This document shows positions 38,990-45,814 of a DNA stretch of 64,000 nt, piece by piece. The notes under the pieces are model-generated. The model was not told where the DNA came from and did no database searches. It saw only the letters and a list, made by a program, of their open reading frames with translations. The position numbers and the translations under genes were made by a program. Where the stretch lies: positions 1 to 64,000 of IMG/VR virus record IMGVR_UViG_3300048066_000291, one strand, 5' to 3'. Every line of letters begins with the position of its first letter. Position 1 is the first letter of the stretch. The stretch comes from a virus.

Positions 38990-39655
38990 TTATAACTCTC
39001 CAAAAACATTTGTGTTTACACTAATTATAACTCTATCTTCAGCACCATTATACTTTGTGGCTTCGTGCGGTATCCAAGCAGGAAATATAAAAACAGTTCC
39101 TTCTTCAGGCTCTGCGTCTAAAAACATATGCTGTTCCCACCATTGACTTCCTAAGTCATTTGCACCAGCAACTGTGTTCATATTATAGAACCTATTTATA
39201 CCGTTAGATGTTCTTGTTGAACATTCTGATGATTGTAAATAAAAAATAGCACCCCAACTATATCCTGGATGTATATGAAATCCGTGACTACCGTTGTCGT
39301 TTGTAATATGATACCAACTTTCTTTAATCTGTACTGCCGGTTTTACATTTTGATCTAAATTGAATAAACCAGTACTGGAAAGCCCGTGAGTCATTATATT
39401 GCTAATACAGTTATTAAAGAATAATTTTAGATCTTGCACCTCAGGTGTCTGCGTTTCTAAAAAGTTAAATTTACTTTCTTTTAAATTAGACTTAAGACTA
39501 GCTGAAACACCACTATCAATATCTTCATTTTGTTTATTAGACATATCGTAAATTAAGTCTAATAGTTTATCCTTATTTTGTTGATAGTTTTTATACTTAT
39601 AACTGAAAAAAAGAGTAGGCCAAGCCGCTGTCATTGTTTGCGGTTCAAAATTCAC
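38990..39655 (-). CDS. putative 2OG-Fe(II) oxygenase (TIGR02466-like)
   Basis: 221 residues, probably from GTG 39655, whose overlap with the gp44 stop is GTGA; ATG seven codons in is possible. IKESWYHITNDNGSHGFHIH then PGYSWGAIFYLQ and VFIFPAWIPHEATKY match the TIGR02466 putative oxygenase pattern of marine phages, with HIH and PHE supplying metal ligands. Third oxygenase of the window. Target unknown. Confidence 0.75.
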   Translation of the reverse strand: MNFEPQTMTAAWPTLFFSYKYKNYQQNKDKLLDLIYDMSNKQNEDIDSGVSASLKSNLKESKFNFLETQTPEVQDLKLFFNNCISNIMTHGLSSTGLFNLDQNVKPAVQIKESWYHITNDNGSHGFHIHPGYSWGAIFYLQSSECSTRTSNGINRFYNMNTVAGANDLGSQWWEQHMFLDAEPEEGTVFIFPAWIPHEATKYNGAEDRVIISVNTNVFGEL

Positions 39656-40566
39656 AATCTTGCCAATCTAATAAGTGTAGCTGCCAAATTAACTTCTGGA
39701 TCAACAACCAATGTATGATCTACCATTCCTTGTTTGATTGTTAGTACTGCTTGATCTTGTTGTTCTGCATCACCAAATAGTTCAATATTGTCATATAGCC
39801 AACGATACACTTCTTCCATCTCTTCTGGACGAATTGCGCCACACAATAATTTACGTGCTTCTTGAATCTTACCTGCTTTAAACAGTTCAACCATTTCAAG
39901 TTTCCAGTCACTCTCGCCTGTGTCGCCTTCGTTGGGTTTATTCAATACACCGTCAACACTATTCATTTGTACTGTGTTGATACATTTGCGCAAGTCTGGA
40001 TATGTGCCTTTTACGTAGGTATCCAACGTATCCAAATCAGGAGTAACACCTTCAGTGATAAGGATTTCAGCGACTCTAGCCGTGAACTCAGTTTGGTCAA
40101 TCTTAGCAATGTGGAAACCTTGACACCTACTATGCAAAGCGGGTATAACACGATTTGGATAGTTACAAGTAAGAATGAAACGAGCAGTAGTATGATACTC
40201 CTCCATAACCCCACGGAGAGCTGCTTGAGCGTTTGGTGATAAGTAATCTGCTTCATCTAGTAATACAACCTTAAAGTCCCCAAATGGGATCATCTGTACA
40301 AAGTTAACAATTTTATCTCGTACATCGTCAACTGAGTTTGTTCGCGATGCGTTAATTTCTAGAATGTCTAGATCATTAATATCTAGTTCGTTAAACAATA
40401 GTTTAGCAAGTGTTGTCTTACCAATGCCTGCATTACCACTAAACAACAAGTGCGGAATAGTTTTATCTTTAATCCAAGTCTGCACTTGTGCTCGTTGTGC
40501 TTCGTCTCTAAATACGTATCCATCTACTGTTTTCGGACGATACTTTTCTACCCATAATTCTTTCAT
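39652..40566 (-). CDS. 44: clamp-loader ATPase subunit gp44
   Basis: 304 residues. Opens LWVEKYRPKTVDGYVF, with Walker A SGNAGIGKTT, Walker B VVLLDEADYL and the arginine-finger SRC motif (HSRCQGF), as in T4 gp44 and RFC small subunits. It loads the gp45 clamp at primer ends with gp62, which I could not identify in this window. The downstream oxygenase gene starts inside its stop. Confidence 0.93.
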   Translation of the reverse strand: MKELWVEKYRPKTVDGYVFRDEAQRAQVQTWIKDKTIPHLLFSGNAGIGKTTLAKLLFNELDINDLDILEINASRTNSVDDVRDKIVNFVQMIPFGDFKVVLLDEADYLSPNAQAALRGVMEEYHTTARFILTCNYPNRVIPALHSRCQGFHIAKIDQTEFTARVAEILITEGVTPDLDTLDTYVKGTYPDLRKCINTVQMNSVDGVLNKPNEGDTGESDWKLEMVELFKAGKIQEARKLLCGAIRPEEMEEVYRWLYDNIELFGDAEQQDQAVLTIKQGMVDHTLVVDPEVNLAATLIRLARL

Positions 40567-40724
40567 CTATTTTCCTGCTCTAATCTAAAATTACAATACC
40601 AGTTCCAGCCAAACTCATATAATACATACGCTATTATAGCACCAAATACAGGTATTGTAAAGAAAGAAGTTGCCAATACATCTGCCATTAAAAATGCTGC
40701 TGGATAATCATACCATCTTATCAT
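40563..40724 (-). CDS. small membrane protein
   Basis: 53 residues from ATG 40724 (MIRWYDYPAAFLMADVLATS), with GGGA upstream. The longer frame to 40775 lies in the upstream gene. One or two hydrophobic stretches (VLATSFFTIPVFGAIIAYVLY). Function unknown. Confidence 0.6.
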   Translation of the reverse strand: MIRWYDYPAAFLMADVLATSFFTIPVFGAIIAYVLYEFGWNWYCNFRLEQENR

Positions 40725-40728
40725 CCTA

Positions 40729-41346
40729 TTAATCCCATAAGCTCTCAAAGTACTTTCCAAAGAGTCGGAACCCATTACTTATTCTTTCTTGTTCTGCTTT
40801 CATACCTTCCATATCCCAATCGTTATAACTGTAGTAGTATGATTGCCAATCGTCTTTGTTCTTTTGCTCAAAGGCGTGGATCATTTCATCCATAACCCAA
40901 TCCCAACGTTCAAAGTGTTTAGGATCTACATCGCCACCTTTGGCGTATTTGTTTAGTTGTGCTTTTGTAGCACGTAGTTCTTTTGGTACATCTTCCATGT
41001 CAACATTAGGAGCACCATGCTTAGTTTCTTTCAACTGTTTTAGCATAGGCAAGATGATAGGAGCAAGGGTATGATCCATACTCCAAGTGTCCCAGCGGTC
41101 TATGCGTACTTTTACTTTCTGTGTACGTCTGTCAAACCATATCCAGTTAAACACGTTGTATACGCTTTGTATAGCGTCCTCAAGTCCTTCTAAGAACGCT
41201 TCTTTAAACGGCGGATGCTTACCCGGCCCTAATCCTTTGCTGGGCTCGTAAACAGGCCAATCAACAATGCCATACTTACGATCCATATAACGTGTATGGA
41301 TACGGCACGTTAGTCTGCTTGGATACTTACCAATCTTAACCTTCAT
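40729..41346 (-). CDS. conserved marine phage protein of unknown function
   Basis: 205 residues starting MKVKIGKYPSRLTCRIHTRY. Strongly patterned and Trp-rich (YNVFNWIWFDRRTQKVKVRI, DTWSMDHTLAPIILPMLKQL, then HFERWDWVMDEMIHAFE). I recall the family from many marine myoviruses without any assigned function. The start overlaps the upstream gene by 11 bases. Confidence 0.75.
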   Translation of the reverse strand: MKVKIGKYPSRLTCRIHTRYMDRKYGIVDWPVYEPSKGLGPGKHPPFKEAFLEGLEDAIQSVYNVFNWIWFDRRTQKVKVRIDRWDTWSMDHTLAPIILPMLKQLKETKHGAPNVDMEDVPKELRATKAQLNKYAKGGDVDPKHFERWDWVMDEMIHAFEQKNKDDWQSYYYSYNDWDMEGMKAEQERISNGFRLFGKYFESLWD

Positions 41347-41554
41347 AGTTCACTACCGTTACGTTTTCTTCTTTGCCCGGAAGCGCAAATGTTCCTGCAT
41401 ATGCTATCGCTTCGTTGATGTCATCAAACAACACAGGTTGTAAGTTAAACATATCGCATTTGCCGTTGTCTTCTGTTACAAAGATCCAGTCATCTTCTTC
41501 TTTGTTTAGGCAAACCATTACTGCCCACTTTGAGTCTGACTTGTCTTCAACCAT
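41336..41554 (-). CDS. small conserved phage protein
   Basis: 72 residues from ATG 41554 (MVEDKSDSKWAVMVCLNKEE), with AGAGG upstream; the longer frame to 41581 lies in the neighbouring gene. A compact beta-rich domain is likely (WIFVTED, PVLFDDINEAIAYAGTF). Function unknown. Confidence 0.65.
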   Translation of the reverse strand: MVEDKSDSKWAVMVCLNKEEDDWIFVTEDNGKCDMFNLQPVLFDDINEAIAYAGTFALPGKEENVTVVNYEG

Positions 41555-41807
41555 AATCTTCTCGCCTCTGTTCATATTCATATAGTAACATAGTTAGCTC
41601 ATCAATCTTGTTGCCAGTCTCGATTACTTCTGGACACTTGGTTGCCATTAAATCTAGGTGATAGTTTCCTGGATAGTGTCGCAAACAACCTCTTGCTGTA
41701 TTCCTAATCTCTCGTGGTACACGAGGTGTCTTTTTAGGATCACATAGATCCATCAAAAAACGTTCCGTATATTTAATAGCGTTGTAACGCTCACAAGGTA
41801 ATGTCAT
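41547..41807 (-). CDS. BPSL0761-family protein
   Basis: 86 residues. MTLPCERYNAIKYTERFLMD, LCDPKKTPRVPREIRNTARG and CLRHYPGNYHLD match the bacterial BPSL0761 family (TPRVPxxVR, LLRHYP). The family has no known function and is mainly proteobacterial, which hints at host range. ATGA overlap with the gene upstream. Confidence 0.75.
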   Translation of the reverse strand: MTLPCERYNAIKYTERFLMDLCDPKKTPRVPREIRNTARGCLRHYPGNYHLDLMATKCPEVIETGNKIDELTMLLYEYEQRREDYG

Positions 41808-42184
41808 GCTAGGTCCGTTATTAGTTTATATTTGTCCCACGCTTTCTGTTGTGCAGGATTCATTTCTTCTGGCGGTACAAAACACTCTAGCCAGTAATAA
41901 GGCATACGGGGCGGATGTGCTTTGAACTGTCTTGGTTGATGTAGTTTTCCTGAGTCATACAACTCTACGAGCAAATCATGCATAGCTTTTTGTCTATCTT
42001 CTAATCCTGCCCATTCAGGGTTGCTTAAACCACCGTATAGATAACCTTCCCAAAGACTAGTCCAGTGACTGTCATTATATGGGTCTACATCTGTGCGAGC
42101 AACGATTACTAGCACATCTTTGATGTCTACACGCTCTTCTAGTATATCACGCATACAGCGAGAAAGGCTTAGTCCTATTTTCAT
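41804..42184 (-). CDS. conserved phage protein
   Basis: 126 residues starting MKIGLSLSRCMRDILEERVD. Contains VLVIVARTDVDPYNDSHW and GKLHQPRQFKAHPPRMPYYW, a pattern I have seen in marine phages. Function unknown. It overlaps the DexA-like gene by ATGA. Confidence 0.7.
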   Translation of the reverse strand: MKIGLSLSRCMRDILEERVDIKDVLVIVARTDVDPYNDSHWTSLWEGYLYGGLSNPEWAGLEDRQKAMHDLLVELYDSGKLHQPRQFKAHPPRMPYYWLECFVPPEEMNPAQQKAWDKYKLITDLA

Positions 42185-42705
42185 ATAACTCCTAGTTCTT
42201 TATAAACCATTTGCACACCCTTTGCTTGAAAGTATGCATCTGCTAGTGCATTATGCAAATCTGTTTGCATTGCTTTGCGTGGATCTACTTTTGCTAGTGC
42301 AAATAATGTTCGACTATCACGTACTTGCCAAAACTGCCACGGAATAGGTTTACTACACTGTCGCAACATGTCTTCCATAATAGTTACATCAAACCCATAA
42401 CCGTGTCCCCACAGTACATCAACACCTACCATCCATTTTGGTAAACTATCTAAAAATGTTTCCATTGATACTCGGTTTGCTGAACTAAATGCTTCTTCCT
42501 GCACTTTCGGATCTTGTCGTCCCCACCAAGCAATTGTATCATCACTAACATCTCTGTTTTGACTATCAATATCAAGTTTAAAATAAAACTCACTGTGTGG
42601 TTCTGAACTGTCAAACGGATTAAATTTTACACCACCTACTGTAAGTACAGTAGCTTGTGGAGTAGTATGAAGTGTTTCTAAGTCTATCATTGCATGAATA
42701 GCCAT
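42181..42705 (-). CDS. dexA: DexA-like 3'-5' exonuclease (DEDD/RNase T superfamily)
   Basis: 174 residues. First motif MIDLETLHT (D8, E10), middle WGHGYGFDVTIMEDML, last HNALADAYFQAK with His and Asp. This is the DEDDh exonuclease pattern, closest to T4 DexA-type phage exonucleases. Likely role: trimming or degrading DNA. It begins two bases after the stop of the 53-residue gene. Confidence 0.85.
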   Translation of the reverse strand: MAIHAMIDLETLHTTPQATVLTVGGVKFNPFDSSEPHSEFYFKLDIDSQNRDVSDDTIAWWGRQDPKVQEEAFSSANRVSMETFLDSLPKWMVGVDVLWGHGYGFDVTIMEDMLRQCSKPIPWQFWQVRDSRTLFALAKVDPRKAMQTDLHNALADAYFQAKGVQMVYKELGVI

Positions 42706-42707
42706 GT

Positions 42708-42869
42708 TTAGCCCTTCCTATTTTCTTGTCCAATGCCTGAGATAATAAGGAATACATACAGCAAAGGCCAAGCCCATCCTGTTAAATATCCTGTTGTGTG
42801 TAAGATTAATAAAGCAATGCCTGTAGCACCTGTTGTGCCTACGCCTGCTGTTTGTGGTGTAATTTTCAT
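42708..42869 (-). CDS. small hydrophobic protein (53 aa)
   Basis: ATG 42869 with AAGGAG five bases upstream; stop at 42710-42708. Two hydrophobic segments (ATGIALLILHTTGYLTGWAW, PLLYVFLIISGIG) suggest a small membrane protein. A sigma70-type promoter lies just upstream. It leads the operon of the DexA-like, 126-residue and BPSL0761 genes. Confidence 0.75.
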   Translation of the reverse strand: MKITPQTAGVGTTGATGIALLILHTTGYLTGWAWPLLYVFLIISGIGQENRKG

Positions 42870-42873
42870 GAAA

Positions 42874-42918
42874 ACTCCTTAGCTTTATACATATTATAAC
42901 GCATAAATGCTAAGGAGT
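42874..42918 (-). repeat. 10-bp inverted repeat spanning promoter and ribosome site
   Basis: ACTCCTTAGC (42918-42909, minus strand) and GCTAAGGAGT (42883-42874) are perfect complements. One arm overlaps the -35 side, the other contains the AAGGAG ribosome site of the 53-residue gene. Could be an operator. Confidence 0.6.
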
Positions 42919-42921
42919 CAA
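42893..42921 (-). promoter_or_regulatory. sigma70-type promoter
   Basis: TTGACT (42921-42916), 17 bp spacer, TATAAT (42898-42893), upstream of the 53-residue membrane protein and DexA-like operon. Confidence 0.8.
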
Positions 42922-42930
42922 GTATTATTT

Positions 42931-43308
42931 TTAGTTATTTTCTACAAATTTTCTTAAATCTGGTGCAGTCCAACCATCAGGTTTTAGAACTTTTCCGTCT
43001 TCACGTTTACGCACCATGCCAGTTTCTGGATCAATCTTAGCCATGTTTGTACGCATAACTTCGTTCCATGCACCTTCTGCGTCTACGCCTAAACTATTCA
43101 TAGCACCGATACTAACAACAATAATATCAAGTAATGCATCTAATTGTTCTACAAGATCGTTATCCTTGATTGCGTCAGCAAGTTCGGCACCTTCTTCTTG
43201 AATTAATTTAAGATACATTCCGTATTGTTCAAAGTTTAAGCCGTCGCCCGTAACTGTCTGGTCACAGGCTTCCATAAAGTCTTTTTGATCTTTAAATGGG
43301 TTTGTCAT
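42931..43308 (-). CDS. MazG-like nucleotide pyrophosphohydrolase
   Basis: 125 residues. Helical with the metal motif QEEGAELADA and DALLDIIVV, as in the all-alpha NTP pyrophosphatase (MazG/HisE-like) superfamily. It may hydrolyse dNTPs, NTPs or ppGpp-like nucleotides; substrate not readable. It is separated from the next gene by the inverted-repeat promoter. Confidence 0.85.
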   Translation of the reverse strand: MTNPFKDQKDFMEACDQTVTGDGLNFEQYGMYLKLIQEEGAELADAIKDNDLVEQLDALLDIIVVSIGAMNSLGVDAEGAWNEVMRTNMAKIDPETGMVRKREDGKVLKPDGWTAPDLRKFVENN

Positions 43309-43317
43309 ATTTTCCTC

Positions 43318-43548
43318 TTAGAGTTTGATTGCGATTAGTATTAATATTGCAACTAATAAGATATTAGTAAATGCTATTTCAATGGCTAGTATAGTGTGAT
43401 ACCAAATCCATCTAGTTTTGTAAGCGTTTTCAATTGTAACTTCTTCTGGATCAACGTCATCTTTCATCATATCAATGACGACTGTTTCCTTTTTTATTTC
43501 TACATTGTCTTCTTTCTTAACTTTGACTAGATTCTTTAGCCATTCCAT
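43318..43548 (-). CDS. single-pass membrane protein
   Basis: 76 residues. Charged N-terminal half (VKKEDNVEIKKETVVIDMMK) and a C-terminal transmembrane helix (LAIEIAFTNILLVAILILIAI) close to the end, so a tail-anchored topology. Function unknown. Confidence 0.65.
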   Translation of the reverse strand: MEWLKNLVKVKKEDNVEIKKETVVIDMMKDDVDPEEVTIENAYKTRWIWYHTILAIEIAFTNILLVAILILIAIKL

Positions 43549-43559
43549 TACTTTACCTT

Positions 43560-43961
43560 TTAATTAACGAATGATGATGGATCAATAGTTGCATGTTGAC
43601 CATCTGAATATTCTGCACCAATTGACACACTTTCTGGTTTTTCATCTGAGAAAGCAAGAACGCAATCAGCGTCAACCATTCTAACTTCAATCTCACCTTC
43701 TTCAGCCTCTAATAACATCGAACGAGTCCATCGACCGTGTTCGATTAAAATCCATTGGCCAACATCATATTGATCTTTATTTAACGGACCCTTTGAGTAA
43801 ACTTTAGCCCAGCGTGGGTAAATTCCTCTAGTTTTTCCGTCATCATTACCTAAAATAATTCCGCCTTTAGTAACTTGTTCACCAAAGTGCATATCTGTTA
43901 CTAATACACGATCGCTAACAGCACGAGGCGTGCCTTTAATTGGTTTTAAATTCTGAGCCAT
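43560..43961 (-). CDS. GroES-like co-chaperonin (gp31-type candidate)
   Basis: 133 residues. The first half resembles the GroES beta-barrel: RAVSDRVLVTDMHFGEQVTK, GGIILGNDDGKTRGIYP (mobile-loop position) and KVYSKGPLNKDQYDVGQWIL. In T4, gp31 replaces GroES for folding the capsid protein. The match is by pattern only. Expressed just after a small basic conserved protein. Confidence 0.7.
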   Translation of the reverse strand: MAQNLKPIKGTPRAVSDRVLVTDMHFGEQVTKGGIILGNDDGKTRGIYPRWAKVYSKGPLNKDQYDVGQWILIEHGRWTRSMLLEAEEGEIEVRMVDADCVLAFSDEKPESVSIGAEYSDGQHATIDPSSFVN

Positions 43962-44375
43962 TTATTCACCTTTTGGTACGAAGTTTCCGTCTTTATCCTC
44001 AACCCAACCATCATCAAATTCTGCATCTAATGCAGCTACTTCTGGTTCAACTACAGGCTCAGGATCTTTCTTGCGTGTTACAGTTTTCTTTGCTGGTGCT
44101 TCAACAACAGTTTCAACAACATCTTCTGGTGCTTCTGTTTGAACACCTCTGCTAGATGAGTCTCTAACACTTCCTGCTACTGCATAGTGTTCAGCAATTA
44201 CATCTTCACGCTTTTTAATAATTTTACCGCCAGCACCTAACTGATCGCCCCGAGCGTTAACTCTAGCATTACCAACTGCTGGTGTAAGTTCGTTGCGCTT
44301 ACGCAACATATCCATATCAACATTCTTTCCCCGCATACTGCGATACTGTTTTCTTTGTGGACTTTGCTTAGACAT
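43962..44375 (-). CDS. conserved T4-like phage protein with disordered middle
   Basis: 137 residues starting MSKQSPQRKQYRSMRGKNVD. A basic conserved N-terminal part (MLRKRNELTPAVGNARVNAR, GGKIIKKREDVIAEHYA) is followed by a Pro/Glu/Val/Lys low-complexity stretch and an acidic end (DDGWVEDKDGNFVPKGE). Known to me as a conserved protein of T4-like marine phages. Late box AGATAAATA and AAGGAGG upstream. Confidence 0.75.
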   Translation of the reverse strand: MSKQSPQRKQYRSMRGKNVDMDMLRKRNELTPAVGNARVNARGDQLGAGGKIIKKREDVIAEHYAVAGSVRDSSSRGVQTEAPEDVVETVVEAPAKKTVTRKKDPEPVVEPEVAALDAEFDDGWVEDKDGNFVPKGE

Positions 44376-44408
44376 ATTATTTTGCCTCCTTATAATGTAC
44401 GTATATTT

Positions 44409-44417
44409 TATTTATCT
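44409..44417 (-). promoter_or_regulatory. late-type promoter box AGATAAATA
   Basis: AGATAAATA on the minus strand, 34 bases upstream of ATG 44375. Overlaps the stop of the DnaE-like fragment gene. Confidence 0.65.
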
Positions 44418-44936
44418 TAAGAACTCTCTCCAATCCAGGCCAAACTGGATTGAATCTATTTTATGCACACCTATTAAATACAGCACATAACTTGCTACAG
44501 AGCTACCTCTGCCTACACCCCATACAATATCGTTTTCACGCATAAAGTCTACAAGATAGATCATATAGCGTAGTAAGTTGTTCATACCTCGTACTTTAAA
44601 TTGTGCAAGTTCTTCTTCAACTCTTTCTAATTCTGCTAAATCATCACCTGCTTTGTTCATTACAAATGTATAAACATCAAGTTCTTTATATTCTTGTGGC
44701 ATAAACCATTCACTTTGACATACACTGTCAAAAGTCTTTTGATCTACATCTAATGGAATATACTTTTGTAGTTTGTCTAGACCTTGTTCTTCCATTGCTG
44801 CATTGAACTTGTCTACATCATCGCTCGGGTCACAAAGAACTATATGGCACTTATCTATATTGCCACTGTAGATCATATTGATTAGATCCTTGTTAGAGAA
44901 TCGTGGAATACCTAGTTCATCTGTTTTCATAAGCAT
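44412..44936 (-). CDS. truncated DnaE-like protein (DNA polymerase III alpha fragment)
   Basis: 174 residues ending with WGVGRGSSVASYVLYLIGVH, then KIDSIQFGLDWREFLR. That matches the DnaE/PolC palm entry motif (GRGSAAGSLVAYxLGITDIDP, then L-FERFLN). The protein stops just before the catalytic PDIDIDF aspartates, so it cannot be a polymerase. Whether it mimics or binds a host replisome part is open. A TTGACA-17-TAAAAT promoter lies directly upstream and would make the first ATG nearly leaderless, so the exact start is uncertain. Confidence 0.72.
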   Translation of the reverse strand: MLMKTDELGIPRFSNKDLINMIYSGNIDKCHIVLCDPSDDVDKFNAAMEEQGLDKLQKYIPLDVDQKTFDSVCQSEWFMPQEYKELDVYTFVMNKAGDDLAELERVEEELAQFKVRGMNNLLRYMIYLVDFMRENDIVWGVGRGSSVASYVLYLIGVHKIDSIQFGLDWREFLR

Positions 44937-44942
44937 ACTTGT

Positions 44943-44971
44943 ATTTTATGATACTTTGATTAAATTGTCAA
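44943..44971 (-). promoter_or_regulatory. sigma70-type promoter
   Basis: TTGACA (44971-44966), 17 bp spacer, TAAAAT (44948-44943), overlapping the end of the 80-residue gene and directing the DnaE-like fragment. Confidence 0.6.
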
Positions 44972-45188
44972 GAGAATTATCGCCATCTTGTTGATTATCT
45001 CTTTGACGTTGTGCATCGATACGATGCCGGGTTTGAATTTGTTCTCTATAAATGTCTATTATAACTGATATTTGAGATTGAACACTAGGATTGTTTGTTA
45101 GAAAGTACTTACGTTGGAGTTCAATAACTTTATCTTCCAACTCATTAATAGATAGATTATCTAAATTATCAACGTAAGGATGTAACAT
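44946..45188 (-). CDS. conserved small phage protein
   Basis: 80 residues starting MLHPYVDNLDNLSINELEDK, then a helical coiled region (QSQISVIIDIYREQIQTRHR). Resembles a small protein found next to structural genes in T4-like marine phages. Begins in a TAATG junction with the virion gene upstream. Confidence 0.75.
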   Translation of the reverse strand: MLHPYVDNLDNLSINELEDKVIELQRKYFLTNNPSVQSQISVIIDIYREQIQTRHRIDAQRQRDNQQDGDNSLDNLIKVS

Positions 45189-45784
45189 TATGCAGAAAAT
45201 TGTCCTTTATAATCTGCGTATACTGTTGTGCCTTGATTATAAGACCAAAACTCAATAATATAAGGATCTGTACTACTGTCTACACTAAGTGTTGCAGCGC
45301 CACTGCCGCCAGTTCTTGGATAGCCTGGTCCATACTTAATTGTTCCGCCGGCTGCTACTGAAAATGACACATTAACAGGACTATCATTGCCAAATAACTG
45401 TACAGTAATTTTTGATAGGTTATCTCTAGCTGGCCAATCTGCAAGTGCAAAATTAATAGTAGTAGTACCTTCAGGTAAGTTAAGAGAAGCAGTTTGATAC
45501 CTACCATTTAGCAAGCTAATATTTTGTCCTGATATAACAGTTCCGATACCATGATATTGATCAGTTGCTAAATTAAAGTTTGCATCATTAATATTAGTGC
45601 CGTTAAAATCATTACCGGCATTAAGTTTTGCAGTACTATTTTGCAGTGTGGTTATTTCTCCGGCTGCTGTAGATAATCCTGATTTAATGATAGTAAAGTT
45701 ATCACGGAAGCCTTGAGTGTCGTTATCAACTCCTGCTACCGGATATGCTCCGTCAATTGTGTCGCTTACAATGTTACTGGCCAT
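45188..45784 (-). CDS. small virion/tail-fibre protein
   Basis: 198 residues. The N-terminus (VDNDTQGFRDNFTIIKSGLS) resembles the docking-type N-termini of neighbouring fibre proteins. The rest is beta-rich and Gly/Ser/Thr-rich. Preceded by a CGATAAATA box 19 bases upstream. Probably a tail or fibre component. Confidence 0.7.
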   Translation of the reverse strand: MASNIVSDTIDGAYPVAGVDNDTQGFRDNFTIIKSGLSTAAGEITTLQNSTAKLNAGNDFNGTNINDANFNLATDQYHGIGTVISGQNISLLNGRYQTASLNLPEGTTTINFALADWPARDNLSKITVQLFGNDSPVNVSFSVAAGGTIKYGPGYPRTGGSGAATLSVDSSTDPYIIEFWSYNQGTTVYADYKGQFSA

Positions 45785-45802
45785 GTTGTTTCCTCTTTAA
45801 TA

Positions 45803-45811
45803 TATTTATCG
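45803..45811 (-). promoter_or_regulatory. late-type promoter box CGATAAATA
   Basis: CGATAAATA on the minus strand, 19 bases upstream of ATG 45784, in the gap between virion genes. Confidence 0.8.
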
Positions 45812-45814
45812 TTG

